A stretch of DNA of 23,936 nt from an uncultured Selenomonas sp. (GTDB taxonomy: Bacteria > Bacillota > Negativicutes > Selenomonadales > Selenomonadaceae). The position numbers and the translations under genes were made by a program. Of the stretch, positions 1 to 7,171 are shown in pieces; the first letter of the stretch is position 1; every line of letters starts with the position of its first letter. Location: NCBI GenBank assembly GCA_945494195.1, contig CALYVJ010000001.1, forward strand, positions 1 to 23,936. Direction: 5' to 3'. The notes under the pieces were generated by a model that was given only the letters and a program-made list of their open reading frames with translations, was not told the origin of the DNA and made no database searches.

Positions 1-98
1 CGGGAAGCAGTGCGTACACGGGACTTCTCAGCAGCGTTCTTTGCATGGCGCTTAGCGTCAGATTTTACACTAAGAATAGATGCTTTGATATTTGGCAA
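1..98 (-). CDS. rpsT: 30S ribosomal protein S20, 5' part only
   Basis: Reading the minus strand from a TTG at 98-96 gives LPNIKASILSVKSDAKRHAK and then NAAEKSRVRTAS, which matches the N-terminus of ribosomal protein S20 (family hallmark PNIKSA... with R/K-rich NAA..KS.VRT). S20 binds 16S rRNA in the body of the 30S subunit. The window edge cuts the gene after 32 codons. The start is supported by a purine-rich site AAGGGGGGTGA (minus strand, about 104-114) placed 8-9 bases before the TTG. A TTG start is common for S20 genes and is often linked to autoregulated translation (family knowledge, not tested here). The gene is divergent from lepA, a frequent neighbour of rpsT. Confidence 0.9.
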   Translation of the reverse strand, partial: MPNIKASILSVKSDAKRHAKNAAEKSRVRTAS

Positions 99-134
99 GT
101 AATTCACCCCCCTTAACAAATTCGTTACTTTGTT

Positions 135-163
135 ATCATAGCATGTGAAAATATAAAAAGCAA
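135..163 (-). promoter_or_regulatory. Probable rpsT promoter (extended -10)
   Basis: On the minus strand, TTGCTT (163-158) and TATGAT (140-135) are separated by 17 bases, and a TGC directly precedes the -10, giving an extended -10. It lies about 37 bases upstream of the rpsT TTG start. This is a sequence match only. Confidence 0.6.
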
Positions 164-192
164 TAGTTTTCTTTAGTTCTGCCGTCTATTTC

Positions 193-222
193 TTGCAGGT
201 GAGCGGTGTTCAATGCTATAAT
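193..222 (+). promoter_or_regulatory. Probable lepA promoter (extended -10)
   Basis: A perfect TATAAT at 217-222 is preceded by TGC (extended -10). A weak -35-like TTGCAG lies at 193-198 with an 18-base spacer. It is 40 bases upstream of the lepA start at 262, so the open frame extending back to 193 cannot be the translated start if this promoter is used. Confidence 0.65.
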
Positions 223-261
223 ACGATAGATATGGATTGTTATTTTGAAAGGAAAATGACT

Positions 262-2058
262 ATGCAGAACAAAAATATCCGCAATTTCTCGATTATTGCA
301 CATATCGACCATGGCAAATCGACGATTGCGGATCGTTTGATTGAATATACCGGGACACTCACGAAGCGAGAGATGGAAGCGCAGGTTCTCGACAACATGG
401 ATCTGGAGCGTGAGCGTGGCATTACTATCAAGGCCCAGACGGTGCGCTTGGACTATAAGGGAAAAGATGGGCAGATGTATCAGCTGAATCTCATTGATAC
501 ACCGGGCCATGTCGACTTTACCTATGAGGTGTCGAGAAGCCTGGCAGCCTGCGAGGGGGCATTGCTGGTGGTCGATGCTGCTCAGGGGGTTGAGGCACAG
601 ACGCTGGCAAATGTCTACATGGCATTGGAGAATGACTTGGAGATTGTACCGGTCATCAACAAAATCGACCTCCCCAGTGCTGACCCGGACCGTGTAAAAG
701 AAGAGATTGAAAATACCATCGGTCTGGATACCTCCAATGCCGTGCTGGCATCGGCTAAATCCGGAATTGGCATTGAAGAGATTCTCGATTCGATTGTCGA
801 CTACATTCCTGCTCCGGAGGGGGATGAAAACGCTCCGCTGCAGGCTTTGATTTTCGATTCGTTCTTTGACTCGTATAAGGGAGTTATTGCCCATGTCCGC
901 GTCAAGCAAGGCCATATCAAAAAAGGCATGAAGCTCAAGATGATGGCAACGGGCAAGACCTTTGAGGTCACCGATGTGGGGTGTTTCAAACCGCAGCCCA
1001 TTGATGTCGGCCATCTTGATGTGGGTGAGGTAGGCTTTGTGGCCGGTTCCCTCAAAGATGTGCGCGATGTCCAGGTCGGTGATACCATTACCTTCGCCGA
1101 CAATCCGGCGGCAGAACCGCTGCCGGGTTACCGTGGGGTCACGCCGATGGTTTACTGCGGCCTTTATCCGGTTGACAGTTCGGACTATGACAATCTCAAG
1201 GATGCCTTGGAAAAAATGCAGATCAACGACGCGGCACTGGTATTTGAGCCGGAGACCTCGGTGGCCTTGGGCTTTGGGTTCCGTTGCGGCTTCCTGGGCC
1301 TTTTGCACATGGATGTCATCCAGGAACGCCTGGAGCGCGAATACAACCTGAAACTTATCACTACGGCACCGTCGGTTATCTATCACGTATTCAAGACGGA
1401 TGGCACCAAGGTAGATGTCAGCAATCCCTCCGATTTGCCGCCGCAGACGGAAATTGAGCATATCGAAGAGCCTTATGTAAAGGCAACTGTCATCGTACCG
1501 AATGATTTCGTCGGGGCGGTTATGGAGATTTCCCAGGATAAACGTGGGGAATTCAAGACGATGGATTATCTCGATGAAAACCGCGTCATGATTACCTATC
1601 ATATTCCGCTCAATGAAATCATTTTTGACTATTTCGACCGCCTGAAATCGGCAACCCGCGGATATGCCTCGCTGGATTATGAGTTGGCTGATTACCAGGA
1701 ATCGAAATTGGTTAAGGTGGATATTCTGTTGAATGGCGATCCGGTGGATGCGCTTTCGACCATCGTGCATAAGGACCGTGCAGCTGGCCGTGGCCGGCAG
1801 CTGGCTTCGAAGCTCAAGGAAATCATTCCGCAACAGATGTTTGAAATCCCTATCCAGGCAGCTATTGGCAGCAAGGTCATTGCCCGCGAGAATGTTCGTG
1901 CCCGCCGCAAGGATGTCTTGGCCAAGTGCTATGGCGGCGATATTTCGCGTAAGCGCAAACTGTTGGAAAAACAGAAGGAGGGCAAAAAGCGCATGAAGGC
2001 AGTCGGCAGTGTCGAAGTGCCGCAGGAAGCGTTTATGGCCATCTTGAAGATCGACTAA
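262..2058 (+). CDS. lepA: Elongation factor 4 (LepA), ribosome-associated GTPase
   Basis: LepA is a translational GTPase that acts on stalled or mistranslocated ribosomes and in 30S biogenesis. From the ATG at 262 it is 598 residues, the usual family length. G motifs are all visible: AHIDHGKST (13-21), RERGITI (around 50-56), DTPGH (79-83), NKID (133-136) and SAKSGIG. The LepA-specific C-terminal domain ends in [20 protein letters not shown]. The start at 262 is chosen because GAAAGGA (247-253) lies 8 bases upstream; an ATG at 256 is too close to this site, and the frame further upstream to 193 overlaps the promoter. hemW follows after 15 bases, so the two are probably cotranscribed. A long open frame on the opposite strand is a shadow of this gene. 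Confidence 0.97.
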   Translation: MQNKNIRNFSIIAHIDHGKSTIADRLIEYTGTLTKREMEAQVLDNMDLERERGITIKAQTVRLDYKGKDGQMYQLNLIDTPGHVDFTYEVSRSLAACEGALLVVDAAQGVEAQTLANVYMALENDLEIVPVINKIDLPSADPDRVKEEIENTIGLDTSNAVLASAKSGIGIEEILDSIVDYIPAPEGDENAPLQALIFDSFFDSYKGVIAHVRVKQGHIKKGMKLKMMATGKTFEVTDVGCFKPQPIDVGHLDVGEVGFVAGSLKDVRDVQVGDTITFADNPAAEPLPGYRGVTPMVYCGLYPVDSSDYDNLKDALEKMQINDAALVFEPETSVALGFGFRCGFLGLLHMDVIQERLEREYNLKLITTAPSVIYHVFKTDGTKVDVSNPSDLPPQTEIEHIEEPYVKATVIVPNDFVGAVMEISQDKRGEFKTMDYLDENRVMITYHIPLNEIIFDYFDRLKSATRGYASLDYELADYQESKLVKVDILLNGDPVDALSTIVHKDRAAGRGRQLASKLKEIIPQQMFEIPIQAAIGSKVIARENVRARRKDVLAKCYGGDISRKRKLLEKQKEGKKRMKAVGSVEVPQEAFMAILKID

Positions 2059-2073
2059 TGGAGAAGAAAACAA

Positions 2074-3240
2074 ATGGATGCAAAACAATGGGGCGTATAT
2101 GTCCACATTCCCTTTTGCCGCCAGAAGTGCTTCTACTGTGATTTCCCGTCCTTTGCCGGGCGGGAACGTTACTGGGAAGACTACACAGAAGCCCTGTGCC
2201 GGGAAATTGCGGTGCGGGGCTCTTATTATCGGCAGCTTTGGGGAAGGCCGGCGACAATTTACCTAGGGGGCGGGACACCGTCTGTCCTGCCGGCAAAACT
2301 CATGCAGCAGCTGTTGGTAAAACTCCGTCAGGTGTTCTTGTCCGGCGGTGAAGCTGAGGAATTTACGGTAGAATGCAATCCTGGAACAGTAGATGAAGCT
2401 TATCTGGTGATGCTGCGGGAGTTGGGGGTGAACCGCCTTTCCTTTGGGGTGCAGAGCTTTGATGATGAACTGCTGAAACGAATTGGCCGCATTCACAGCG
2501 GCCAACAGGCCGTGGACGCTGTGGAAATGGCTAAGCAGGCAGGATTTGTGAATTTGAGCCTTGATTTGATGTACGGACTTCCGGGGCAGACTCTGGAACA
2601 GCTTCAGGAAAGTGTCAGGCAGGCATTAGCCCTGGAACCTCAGCATATATCGATTTACGGGCTTCAGCTGGAGGAGGGCACGGCATTTTACCGGATGCAG
2701 GAGTTGGGGAAGCTTACCTTGCCGGAGGAGGAAACTACGGAAGCTATGTACGATTATATGACGGAATTTTTACCGTTACAGGGGTATGAACGCTACGAGA
2801 TTTCGAATTTTGCACGGCCGGGATTTGCTAGCCGTCATAATATGAGTTATTGGCAGGATGTTCCTTATCTGGGGCTGGGGGCGGCTGCCCATTCGTATCT
2901 TGACGGGCAGCGTTGGGCTGCTTTTGCGGATTTGGACCGCTATATAGAGGCGATAGCCGGAAACCGCGTGCCGATGGAACCTGAAGAGCCTGCAACGGCG
3001 GTCATTGCCATGGAAGAGTTTTGCTTTTTGGCCTTGCGGACGGCTAAGGGGATAAGCCGGGAAAAATTCTGGCAAAAGTTTGGCAGGAATCTGGACGACC
3101 TGTATGGAATGGTCATGAGAGAACTTTTGGAAACGAACCTGCTCGCTGATGATGGCCGGTATGTCTGGTTGACACGTCGAGGCATGAAATACGGAAATTT
3201 GGTATTTGAAAAATTTTTGCTGGATGAGCAAGATTTTTGA
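2074..3240 (+). CDS. hemW: HemW, radical SAM haem chaperone / coproporphyrinogen oxidase-like protein
   Basis: The protein has 388 residues. The radical SAM cluster motif C15-x3-C19-x2-C22 is followed by D-F. Phe at the fourth position (CDF) is typical of HemW, whereas the true oxygen-independent coproporphyrinogen oxidase HemN has Cys there. GGGTPS (65-70) is the SAM-binding glycine motif, and a HemN C-terminal domain follows. HemW binds haem and is thought to insert it into respiratory proteins. Oxidase activity is unlikely given the missing fourth Cys. Start: GGAGAAG at 2060-2066 is 7 bases before the ATG at 2074. The gene begins 15 bases after lepA, and this lepA-hemW order is widespread in Firmicutes. 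Confidence 0.93.
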   Translation: MDAKQWGVYVHIPFCRQKCFYCDFPSFAGRERYWEDYTEALCREIAVRGSYYRQLWGRPATIYLGGGTPSVLPAKLMQQLLVKLRQVFLSGGEAEEFTVECNPGTVDEAYLVMLRELGVNRLSFGVQSFDDELLKRIGRIHSGQQAVDAVEMAKQAGFVNLSLDLMYGLPGQTLEQLQESVRQALALEPQHISIYGLQLEEGTAFYRMQELGKLTLPEEETTEAMYDYMTEFLPLQGYERYEISNFARPGFASRHNMSYWQDVPYLGLGAAAHSYLDGQRWAAFADLDRYIEAIAGNRVPMEPEEPATAVIAMEEFCFLALRTAKGISREKFWQKFGRNLDDLYGMVMRELLETNLLADDGRYVWLTRRGMKYGNLVFEKFLLDEQDF

Positions 3241-3269
3241 TGTTGGCTAGTGGTTATTCGAGGAAAGTC

Positions 3270-3278
3270 TGCTATAAT
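3270..3278 (+). promoter_or_regulatory. Extended -10 promoter for the envelope gene pair
   Basis: TGCTATAAT contains a perfect -10 (3273-3278) with the extended TGn element, identical to the lepA -10 region. No convincing -35 was seen at 16-18 bases. It lies 43 bases before the deacetylase start, which argues against the longer frame opening at 3237. Confidence 0.55.
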
Positions 3279-3320
3279 AATTTTGTACGTTTAAAATTGG
3301 ATGAGAATCGGGGAGATATG

Positions 3321-4235
3321 ATGGACAGAAAAATCATTGAGAAATTTGTTTTGTCCGCTTTGATTATCATGGGATGCAGTGCCGTGGGAGGGCTTATTTG
3401 GGCGAACAGCCAGAACCGGCTGGCACAGCAGGCTATTATCGCAGAAGAAGCGGAGAAAGAACCCGGCGTGGAATCGGATGCCTATATCCTGGCAAAGGGG
3501 GATTATTCCAATCTGGAGGAACTTCTTACCGATGTTGACAAACCGGTCTATGACCGCTACACCTTGAAACAGCGCCAGGAAAAGGGTCTGCCGACAATGC
3601 TTCCGCCGCTGGTTGTATATAATAAGGAAAAGGTTGCCTACCTGACCTTCGATGATGGCCCGGATAATAAGAATACCCTGGCTATCCTGGACATTCTCAA
3701 GGCAAATGGGATTCATGGCACATTTTATGTGACGGGCAAGATGTGCGAGGAAAATCCAACGGTGCTCAAACGCATTTTTGACGAAGGTCATGCAATCGGC
3801 AATCATAGCTATGACCATGATTACAAGCGTTTATATCAGTCGAAGGACAGTTTCCTGGCAGAAATGCAGCAGACGGATGATATCATCTTCAATATCCTGG
3901 GAGTGCGCCCCTTCATTATCCGTGCTCCTGGTGGAACGGTGGGGATGTTTTCGGCGGAATATTATCCGGCTCTCACCGAGGCTGGGTATGTGGAGCATGA
4001 CTGGAATGTCAGTTCCGAGGATGCAACGCCGAAACGGCCTAATGCAGCCCGGCAGATTAAATTCGTCGACAGCATGACGAAGGAGGATCTCAAAGATAAT
4101 ATGGCCTTGGTGCTTATGCATTGTTGTGGCGGAAAGGAAGAAACGGTTAAGGCGTTGCAGGGGATCATCGATGTACTGAAGGCGAAGGGGTATCGTTTTG
4201 GCGTTGTGACACCGATTACGCCACAGCCATGGTAA
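3321..4235 (+). CDS. Membrane-anchored polysaccharide deacetylase (NodB domain)
   Basis: From the ATG at 3321 it encodes 304 residues. An N-terminal hydrophobic segment (about 9-28) is a signal anchor, so the catalytic domain should face outside the cytoplasmic membrane. NodB/CE4 motifs are all present: TFDDGP (109-114, catalytic and metal Asp), HSYDH (162-166, metal His pair), RAPGG (201-205), DWNVSSED (227-234) and LMHCCGGKEETVKAL (265-279). CE4 enzymes remove N-acetyl groups from peptidoglycan or other GlcNAc polymers; the substrate here is unknown. Start choice: GGGGAG (3310-3315) is 5 bases before ATG 3321. ATG 3318 is the close alternative. A longer open frame from 3237 overlaps the end of hemW but lies across the promoter. 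The next gene starts 21 bases after the stop, suggesting a two-gene unit. Confidence 0.9.
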   Translation: MDRKIIEKFVLSALIIMGCSAVGGLIWANSQNRLAQQAIIAEEAEKEPGVESDAYILAKGDYSNLEELLTDVDKPVYDRYTLKQRQEKGLPTMLPPLVVYNKEKVAYLTFDDGPDNKNTLAILDILKANGIHGTFYVTGKMCEENPTVLKRIFDEGHAIGNHSYDHDYKRLYQSKDSFLAEMQQTDDIIFNILGVRPFIIRAPGGTVGMFSAEYYPALTEAGYVEHDWNVSSEDATPKRPNAARQIKFVDSMTKEDLKDNMALVLMHCCGGKEETVKALQGIIDVLKAKGYRFGVVTPITPQPW

Positions 4236-4256
4236 GGAGAAAGACAGGAGCATTCC

Positions 4257-5210
4257 GTGACGTTTAAGCGAATCATTTGTTTTTTTTGTATAATGGTGGT
4301 CCTGGAAGTGGGCAGTATGCTATCGATAGCCATTTGGATGCATCACGATGAAGGTGCCTCTGTGCAGGCTGAATCTGCCCATGAAGACCGCGATGCCGGG
4401 GAAGAGGAAAAACGTGCTTCCTCGGCGAGGGATGCCGTGGATCTGAATCGCAATATTGCGCGCATATTAGGCGGAGATTCGGCTCGTTATGCTATCTATT
4501 TTTGGCGTCCGGCAGAGGAGGAAGAACCTTTTCTTTATCAAAATCGCCCGATGTCTCCGGCAAGCATGATAAAAGTCTTTATCATGGCAGCGGTTATGCA
4601 GGAAGTGCATGATGGCAGGCTTTCGCTGGAGGAGAAGCTCACTATACGGGAGGCTGATGTAGTGGGCGGTGCCGGTGTGATTACCTGGTACAACATCGGG
4701 GAGATGCGCTCCATACGGGAGCTGGTTTCCGGGATGATTACAAACAGTGATAATACCGCTACCAATATGCTGATTGACCGGTTGGGAATGGACAAAATCA
4801 ACCGGTATATCGCCGACCACGGGTATGGAGATACACAGCTGGCCCATAAGATGATGATTGGAAATGGCGGCCGGAAAAACTTTTCGTCCGTGCGCGATTT
4901 AGGGAAATTGTTCAGCCGTCTGTATTATCATCAGCTGGTAGGCGAGACAGAAGACCGCTTCATGGAACTGGTGCTTTCCGGGCAGAGGGATAAAGAGTGC
5001 TTCAATGCAGCGTTGCCAGATTTCACCATTGCCCATAAGACTGGCGAAGTTACCGGGCTTTACGATGATGGTGGAATCTTCTATGGCCGGCCGGGGGATT
5101 TCGTGCTGGTCATCATGAACGAGGGCTTTACGAGCCGTGGCGATACGATTGAAGACATGAAGAAATTGACGCGGTATTTTGCCTCGACGCTTAAGAAGAA
5201 AAAGAAATAG
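4257..5210 (+). CDS. Class A beta-lactamase-fold serine hydrolase, exported
   Basis: The product has 317 residues, with a GTG start preceded by AGGAG at 4246-4250. A hydrophobic N-terminus (about 6-27) looks like a signal peptide or anchor, followed by a charged, low-complexity linker (30-60). Penicillin-recognising motifs are in order: S103-M-I-K106 (nucleophile and general base), S164-D165-N166, and K261-T262-G263. I do not find the omega-loop ExxxN that carries Glu166 in real class A beta-lactamases; the corresponding stretch reads AHKMMIGNGG. It is therefore unlikely to be an efficient beta-lactamase and may act on peptidoglycan peptides or serve as a penicillin-binding sensor. The C-terminus is a run of lysines. 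It is probably co-expressed with the deacetylase upstream. Confidence 0.82.
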   Translation: MTFKRIICFFCIMVVLEVGSMLSIAIWMHHDEGASVQAESAHEDRDAGEEEKRASSARDAVDLNRNIARILGGDSARYAIYFWRPAEEEEPFLYQNRPMSPASMIKVFIMAAVMQEVHDGRLSLEEKLTIREADVVGGAGVITWYNIGEMRSIRELVSGMITNSDNTATNMLIDRLGMDKINRYIADHGYGDTQLAHKMMIGNGGRKNFSSVRDLGKLFSRLYYHQLVGETEDRFMELVLSGQRDKECFNAALPDFTIAHKTGEVTGLYDDGGIFYGRPGDFVLVIMNEGFTSRGDTIEDMKKLTRYFASTLKKKKK

Positions 5211-5215
5211 GCAAA

Positions 5216-5246
5216 GGTATTTGGGCGGGAAGTCCGGGCAAATACC
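5216..5246 (+). other. Perfect 8-bp hairpin upstream of terminator
   Basis: GGTATTTG (5216-5223) pairs with CAAATACC (5239-5246) around a 15-base loop. The loop contains GCGGG (5225-5229), which is complementary to CCCGC (5253-5257) in the left arm of the next hairpin, so the two structures could compete. It lies 6 bases after the serine hydrolase stop codon. Confidence 0.5.
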
Positions 5247-5251
5247 GTATG

Positions 5252-5285
5252 ACCCGCTGGCTGGGAAGAATTTGGCGGGTTTTTA
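5252..5285 (+). terminator. Rho-independent terminator of the envelope unit
   Basis: ACCCGC (5252-5257) pairs with GCGGGT (5275-5280), with a 17-base loop and a T run at 5280-5285. The stem is short (6 bp) but GC-rich and correctly placed between the serine hydrolase gene and the hrcA promoter. Confidence 0.6.
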
Positions 5286-5288
5286 TAT

Positions 5289-5320
5289 TTGACTTTTTGT
5301 CTTTTAGCGTTGACTTTTTG
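5289..5320 (+). repeat. Direct repeat TTGACTTTTTG, two copies 21 bases apart
   Basis: Identical 11-mers lie at 5289-5299 and 5310-5320, start to start 21 bases (about two helical turns). The downstream copy supplies the -35 hexamer of the hrcA promoter. The upstream copy has no -10 at the correct distance. Confidence 0.6.
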
Positions 5321-5338
5321 CCTTATTCGCGGTATTAT
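5310..5338 (+). promoter_or_regulatory. Sigma-A-type promoter of the hrcA operon
   Basis: TTGACT (5310-5315) and TATTAT (5333-5338) each match consensus at 5 of 6 positions, with an ideal 17-base spacer. Transcription would start near 5345, just upstream of the CIRCE element, the usual geometry for HrcA repression. Confidence 0.85.
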
Positions 5339-5354
5339 CTTAATAGATTCGAAG

Positions 5355-5381
5355 TTAGCACTCACTATATAAGAGTGCTAA
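5355..5381 (+). promoter_or_regulatory. CIRCE operator (HrcA binding site)
   Basis: The inverted repeat TTAGCACTC (5355-5363), 9 bases, GAGTGCTAA (5373-5381) is a perfect match to the CIRCE consensus. HrcA binds it and represses the operon until heat stress titrates GroEL away from HrcA. This shows that hrcA-grpE-dnaK-dnaJ is a class I heat-shock operon with autoregulation. Confidence 0.98.
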
Positions 5382-5398
5382 CAGGAAAATAAATACCG

Positions 5399-5406
5399 AA
5401 GGAGGG
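5399..5406 (+). promoter_or_regulatory. Ribosome binding site deciding the hrcA start
   Basis: AAGGAGGG abuts an ATG at 5407 directly, which is too close for initiation, but is 6 bases from the ATG at 5413. The second ATG is therefore the start. Confidence 0.8.
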
Positions 5407-5412
5407 ATGCTG

Positions 5413-6447
5413 ATGTCCGAACCGATAGATGAGCGCAAACAGCGGATATTAAAGGCTGTTATCGATGATTATATCGAGAATGCCGAGCCAGTGGGCTCAA
5501 GAACATTGGCTCGGAAGTATGACCTGGGCGTCAGTCCGGCCACCATCCGCAATGAGATGGCGGATTTGGAAATGCTGGGGTATCTAGAGCATCTTCATAC
5601 CTCCTCCGGCCGGGTACCATCATCGAAGGGCTACCGTTTTTACGTGGATGGTTTGATTCCGCCGAAGCCGGTCAGCGAGGAAGAAAAGGTGCTGATTGAT
5701 CGTTGGTATAATGCCAAGGTCAGACGGATTGATGAGGTATTTCAAGAGACGGCACATATTATATCCCAGGTGACTAAAAACGTGTCGCTGGTGCTGGCAC
5801 CGCAGCTTACTCAGGCTAAGTTCCGCTGCCTGCAGTTCCTGCCCCTTGATGATTATCGTGTCATCACAGTGCTTATGACCGATGCAGGCTTTATCGAGAA
5901 CAAGATCATCAAAATGCCAAGTGGGGCAACTTTCGATGATTTCCAGCGGATGGCAAGGGTCATCAATGATAATCTTGCTGGGCATACTCTTGATACCATT
6001 CATCATCATGCGCTTTCTGAGATCCGCGATGAAATCGCTGATGAGCCCCTGTATGAATCATCACTGGAGATTATCCACTGGGCCTTGGATAACGGGAAAA
6101 AGGAAAGGCTTTACCTGGGGGGAACTACCCAAATGCTGGACCAGCCGGAATTCCACGACGTGGAAAAGGTCAAGGAAACCCTGATGATGCTGGAAGAGGA
6201 AGAGCTTATCAAAGATATTCTCTACGCGCATATGGGCGATGGCCTAGAGGTCACCATTGGGCAGGAAAATAAGGATAAGCACTTCAAGGACAGCAGTATC
6301 ATTACAGCGACCTATCATCTCGATGGCGAGCTTTTGGGAACCATTGCAGTGCTGGGGCCAACTCGTATGGAGTATGCCAAGGCGATGAGCCTTCTTGAGT
6401 ATATGAATTCGAATCTTACCAATGTCATCAAACGCTTTCACTGGTAG
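5413..6447 (+). CDS. hrcA: Heat-inducible transcription repressor HrcA
   Basis: The protein has 344 residues, the normal family length. The N-terminal winged helix-turn-helix is clear: ERKQRILKAVIDDYI, then EPVGSRTLARKYDLGVSPAT followed by IRNEMADLEMLGYLEHLHTS and SGRVPSSKGYRFYVD, the family signature. The C-terminal GAF-like and inserted dimerisation domains follow. HrcA binds CIRCE, which lies 32 bases upstream of this start, so the gene is autoregulated. It is the first gene of the operon, and grpE starts about 51 bases downstream. An in-frame ATG two codons earlier is less likely because it touches the ribosome binding site. Confidence 0.97.
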   Translation: MSEPIDERKQRILKAVIDDYIENAEPVGSRTLARKYDLGVSPATIRNEMADLEMLGYLEHLHTSSGRVPSSKGYRFYVDGLIPPKPVSEEEKVLIDRWYNAKVRRIDEVFQETAHIISQVTKNVSLVLAPQLTQAKFRCLQFLPLDDYRVITVLMTDAGFIENKIIKMPSGATFDDFQRMARVINDNLAGHTLDTIHHHALSEIRDEIADEPLYESSLEIIHWALDNGKKERLYLGGTTQMLDQPEFHDVEKVKETLMMLEEEELIKDILYAHMGDGLEVTIGQENKDKHFKDSSIITATYHLDGELLGTIAVLGPTRMEYAKAMSLLEYMNSNLTNVIKRFHW

Positions 6448-6498
6448 AACCTGCTGGTGCTTAGCAATAATATATCCCCTTTGAAAGAGGTGAAGGAA

Positions 6499-7110
6499 TT
6501 GCCATCATTTATGAAAGATGAATTGAAGAAAAAAGATGAGCAGAAACTTGACGAGATGCAGCAGGAAATCGATGAGGCCAGTGCTGAAACTGAGGCTGAG
6601 GAAGCTGAAAGTCCGGACGGTGCTGAGGTAGACGAGGCAGCGGAGACGGAAGCCTCCGATGAAGCACAGCAGCTGGAAAAGCTGACGGCAGACCTGAAGG
6701 AAAAGGAAGAACGCGTTCTTCGTTTGCAGGCTGATTTTGAGAATTTCCGCCGCCGTACGGCCAAAGAGAAAGAGGAACTTTCGGCCGTCGTCACTCAGGG
6801 TATCCTCAAGGATATGCTGCCGCTTTTGGACAACTTTGAACGTGCTATGGCTGCTGAGGCCAAGGACGGGGAAGCGTTCCAAAAGGGCGTTGAAATGATT
6901 TTCACGCAGTTTGGTGAAGTGCTCAAAAAGAATGGCTTGGAGAAAATTGAGACCGAGGGGCAGAAATTTGACCCGAATTTCCACCAGGCTGTCATGCGTG
7001 TCCAGAATGAAGAGCTGGAAGATGACGATATCGCCCAGGAGCTTCAAAAGGGCTACATGGTTAAAGGACGGGTAATTCGCCCGAGCATGGTTCAGGTTGT
7101 GGCCAACTAA
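6499..7110 (+). CDS. grpE: Nucleotide exchange factor GrpE
   Basis: GrpE releases ADP from DnaK. From a TTG at 6499 the product is 203 residues. It starts with a Lys/Glu-rich, probably disordered segment, continues as a long coiled coil (including LEKLTADLKEKEERVLRLQA and DFENFRRRTAKEKEEL) and ends with the beta-domain signature GRVIRPSMVQVVAN. The start is uncertain. AAAGAGGTGA (6484-6493) is an excellent Shine-Dalgarno match placed correctly for TTG 6499, while ATG 6511 (199 residues) is 13 or more bases away from any good site. The open frame extends upstream to 6457 without a site. It is cotranscribed with hrcA and dnaK. Confidence 0.95.
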   Translation: MPSFMKDELKKKDEQKLDEMQQEIDEASAETEAEEAESPDGAEVDEAAETEASDEAQQLEKLTADLKEKEERVLRLQADFENFRRRTAKEKEELSAVVTQGILKDMLPLLDNFERAMAAEAKDGEAFQKGVEMIFTQFGEVLKKNGLEKIETEGQKFDPNFHQAVMRVQNEELEDDDIAQELQKGYMVKGRVIRPSMVQVVAN

Positions 7111-7171
7111 AACAGTTTACAAAGTTTTTCTCTATATATTTTGGAAAAGATATTTTTAGGAGGATTTTAAA

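Noticed and set aside
136..2106. Long open frame (656 codons) on the minus strand opposite lepA
   Set aside because: It mirrors the codon structure of the strongly supported lepA gene, has no ribosome binding site or recognisable domain, and overlaps the rpsT promoter region.
4560..5045. Beta-lactam resistance gene call for the serine hydrolase
   Set aside because: The three penicillin-interactive motifs are there, but the deacylation glutamate is not recognisable, so a resistance claim is not supported.
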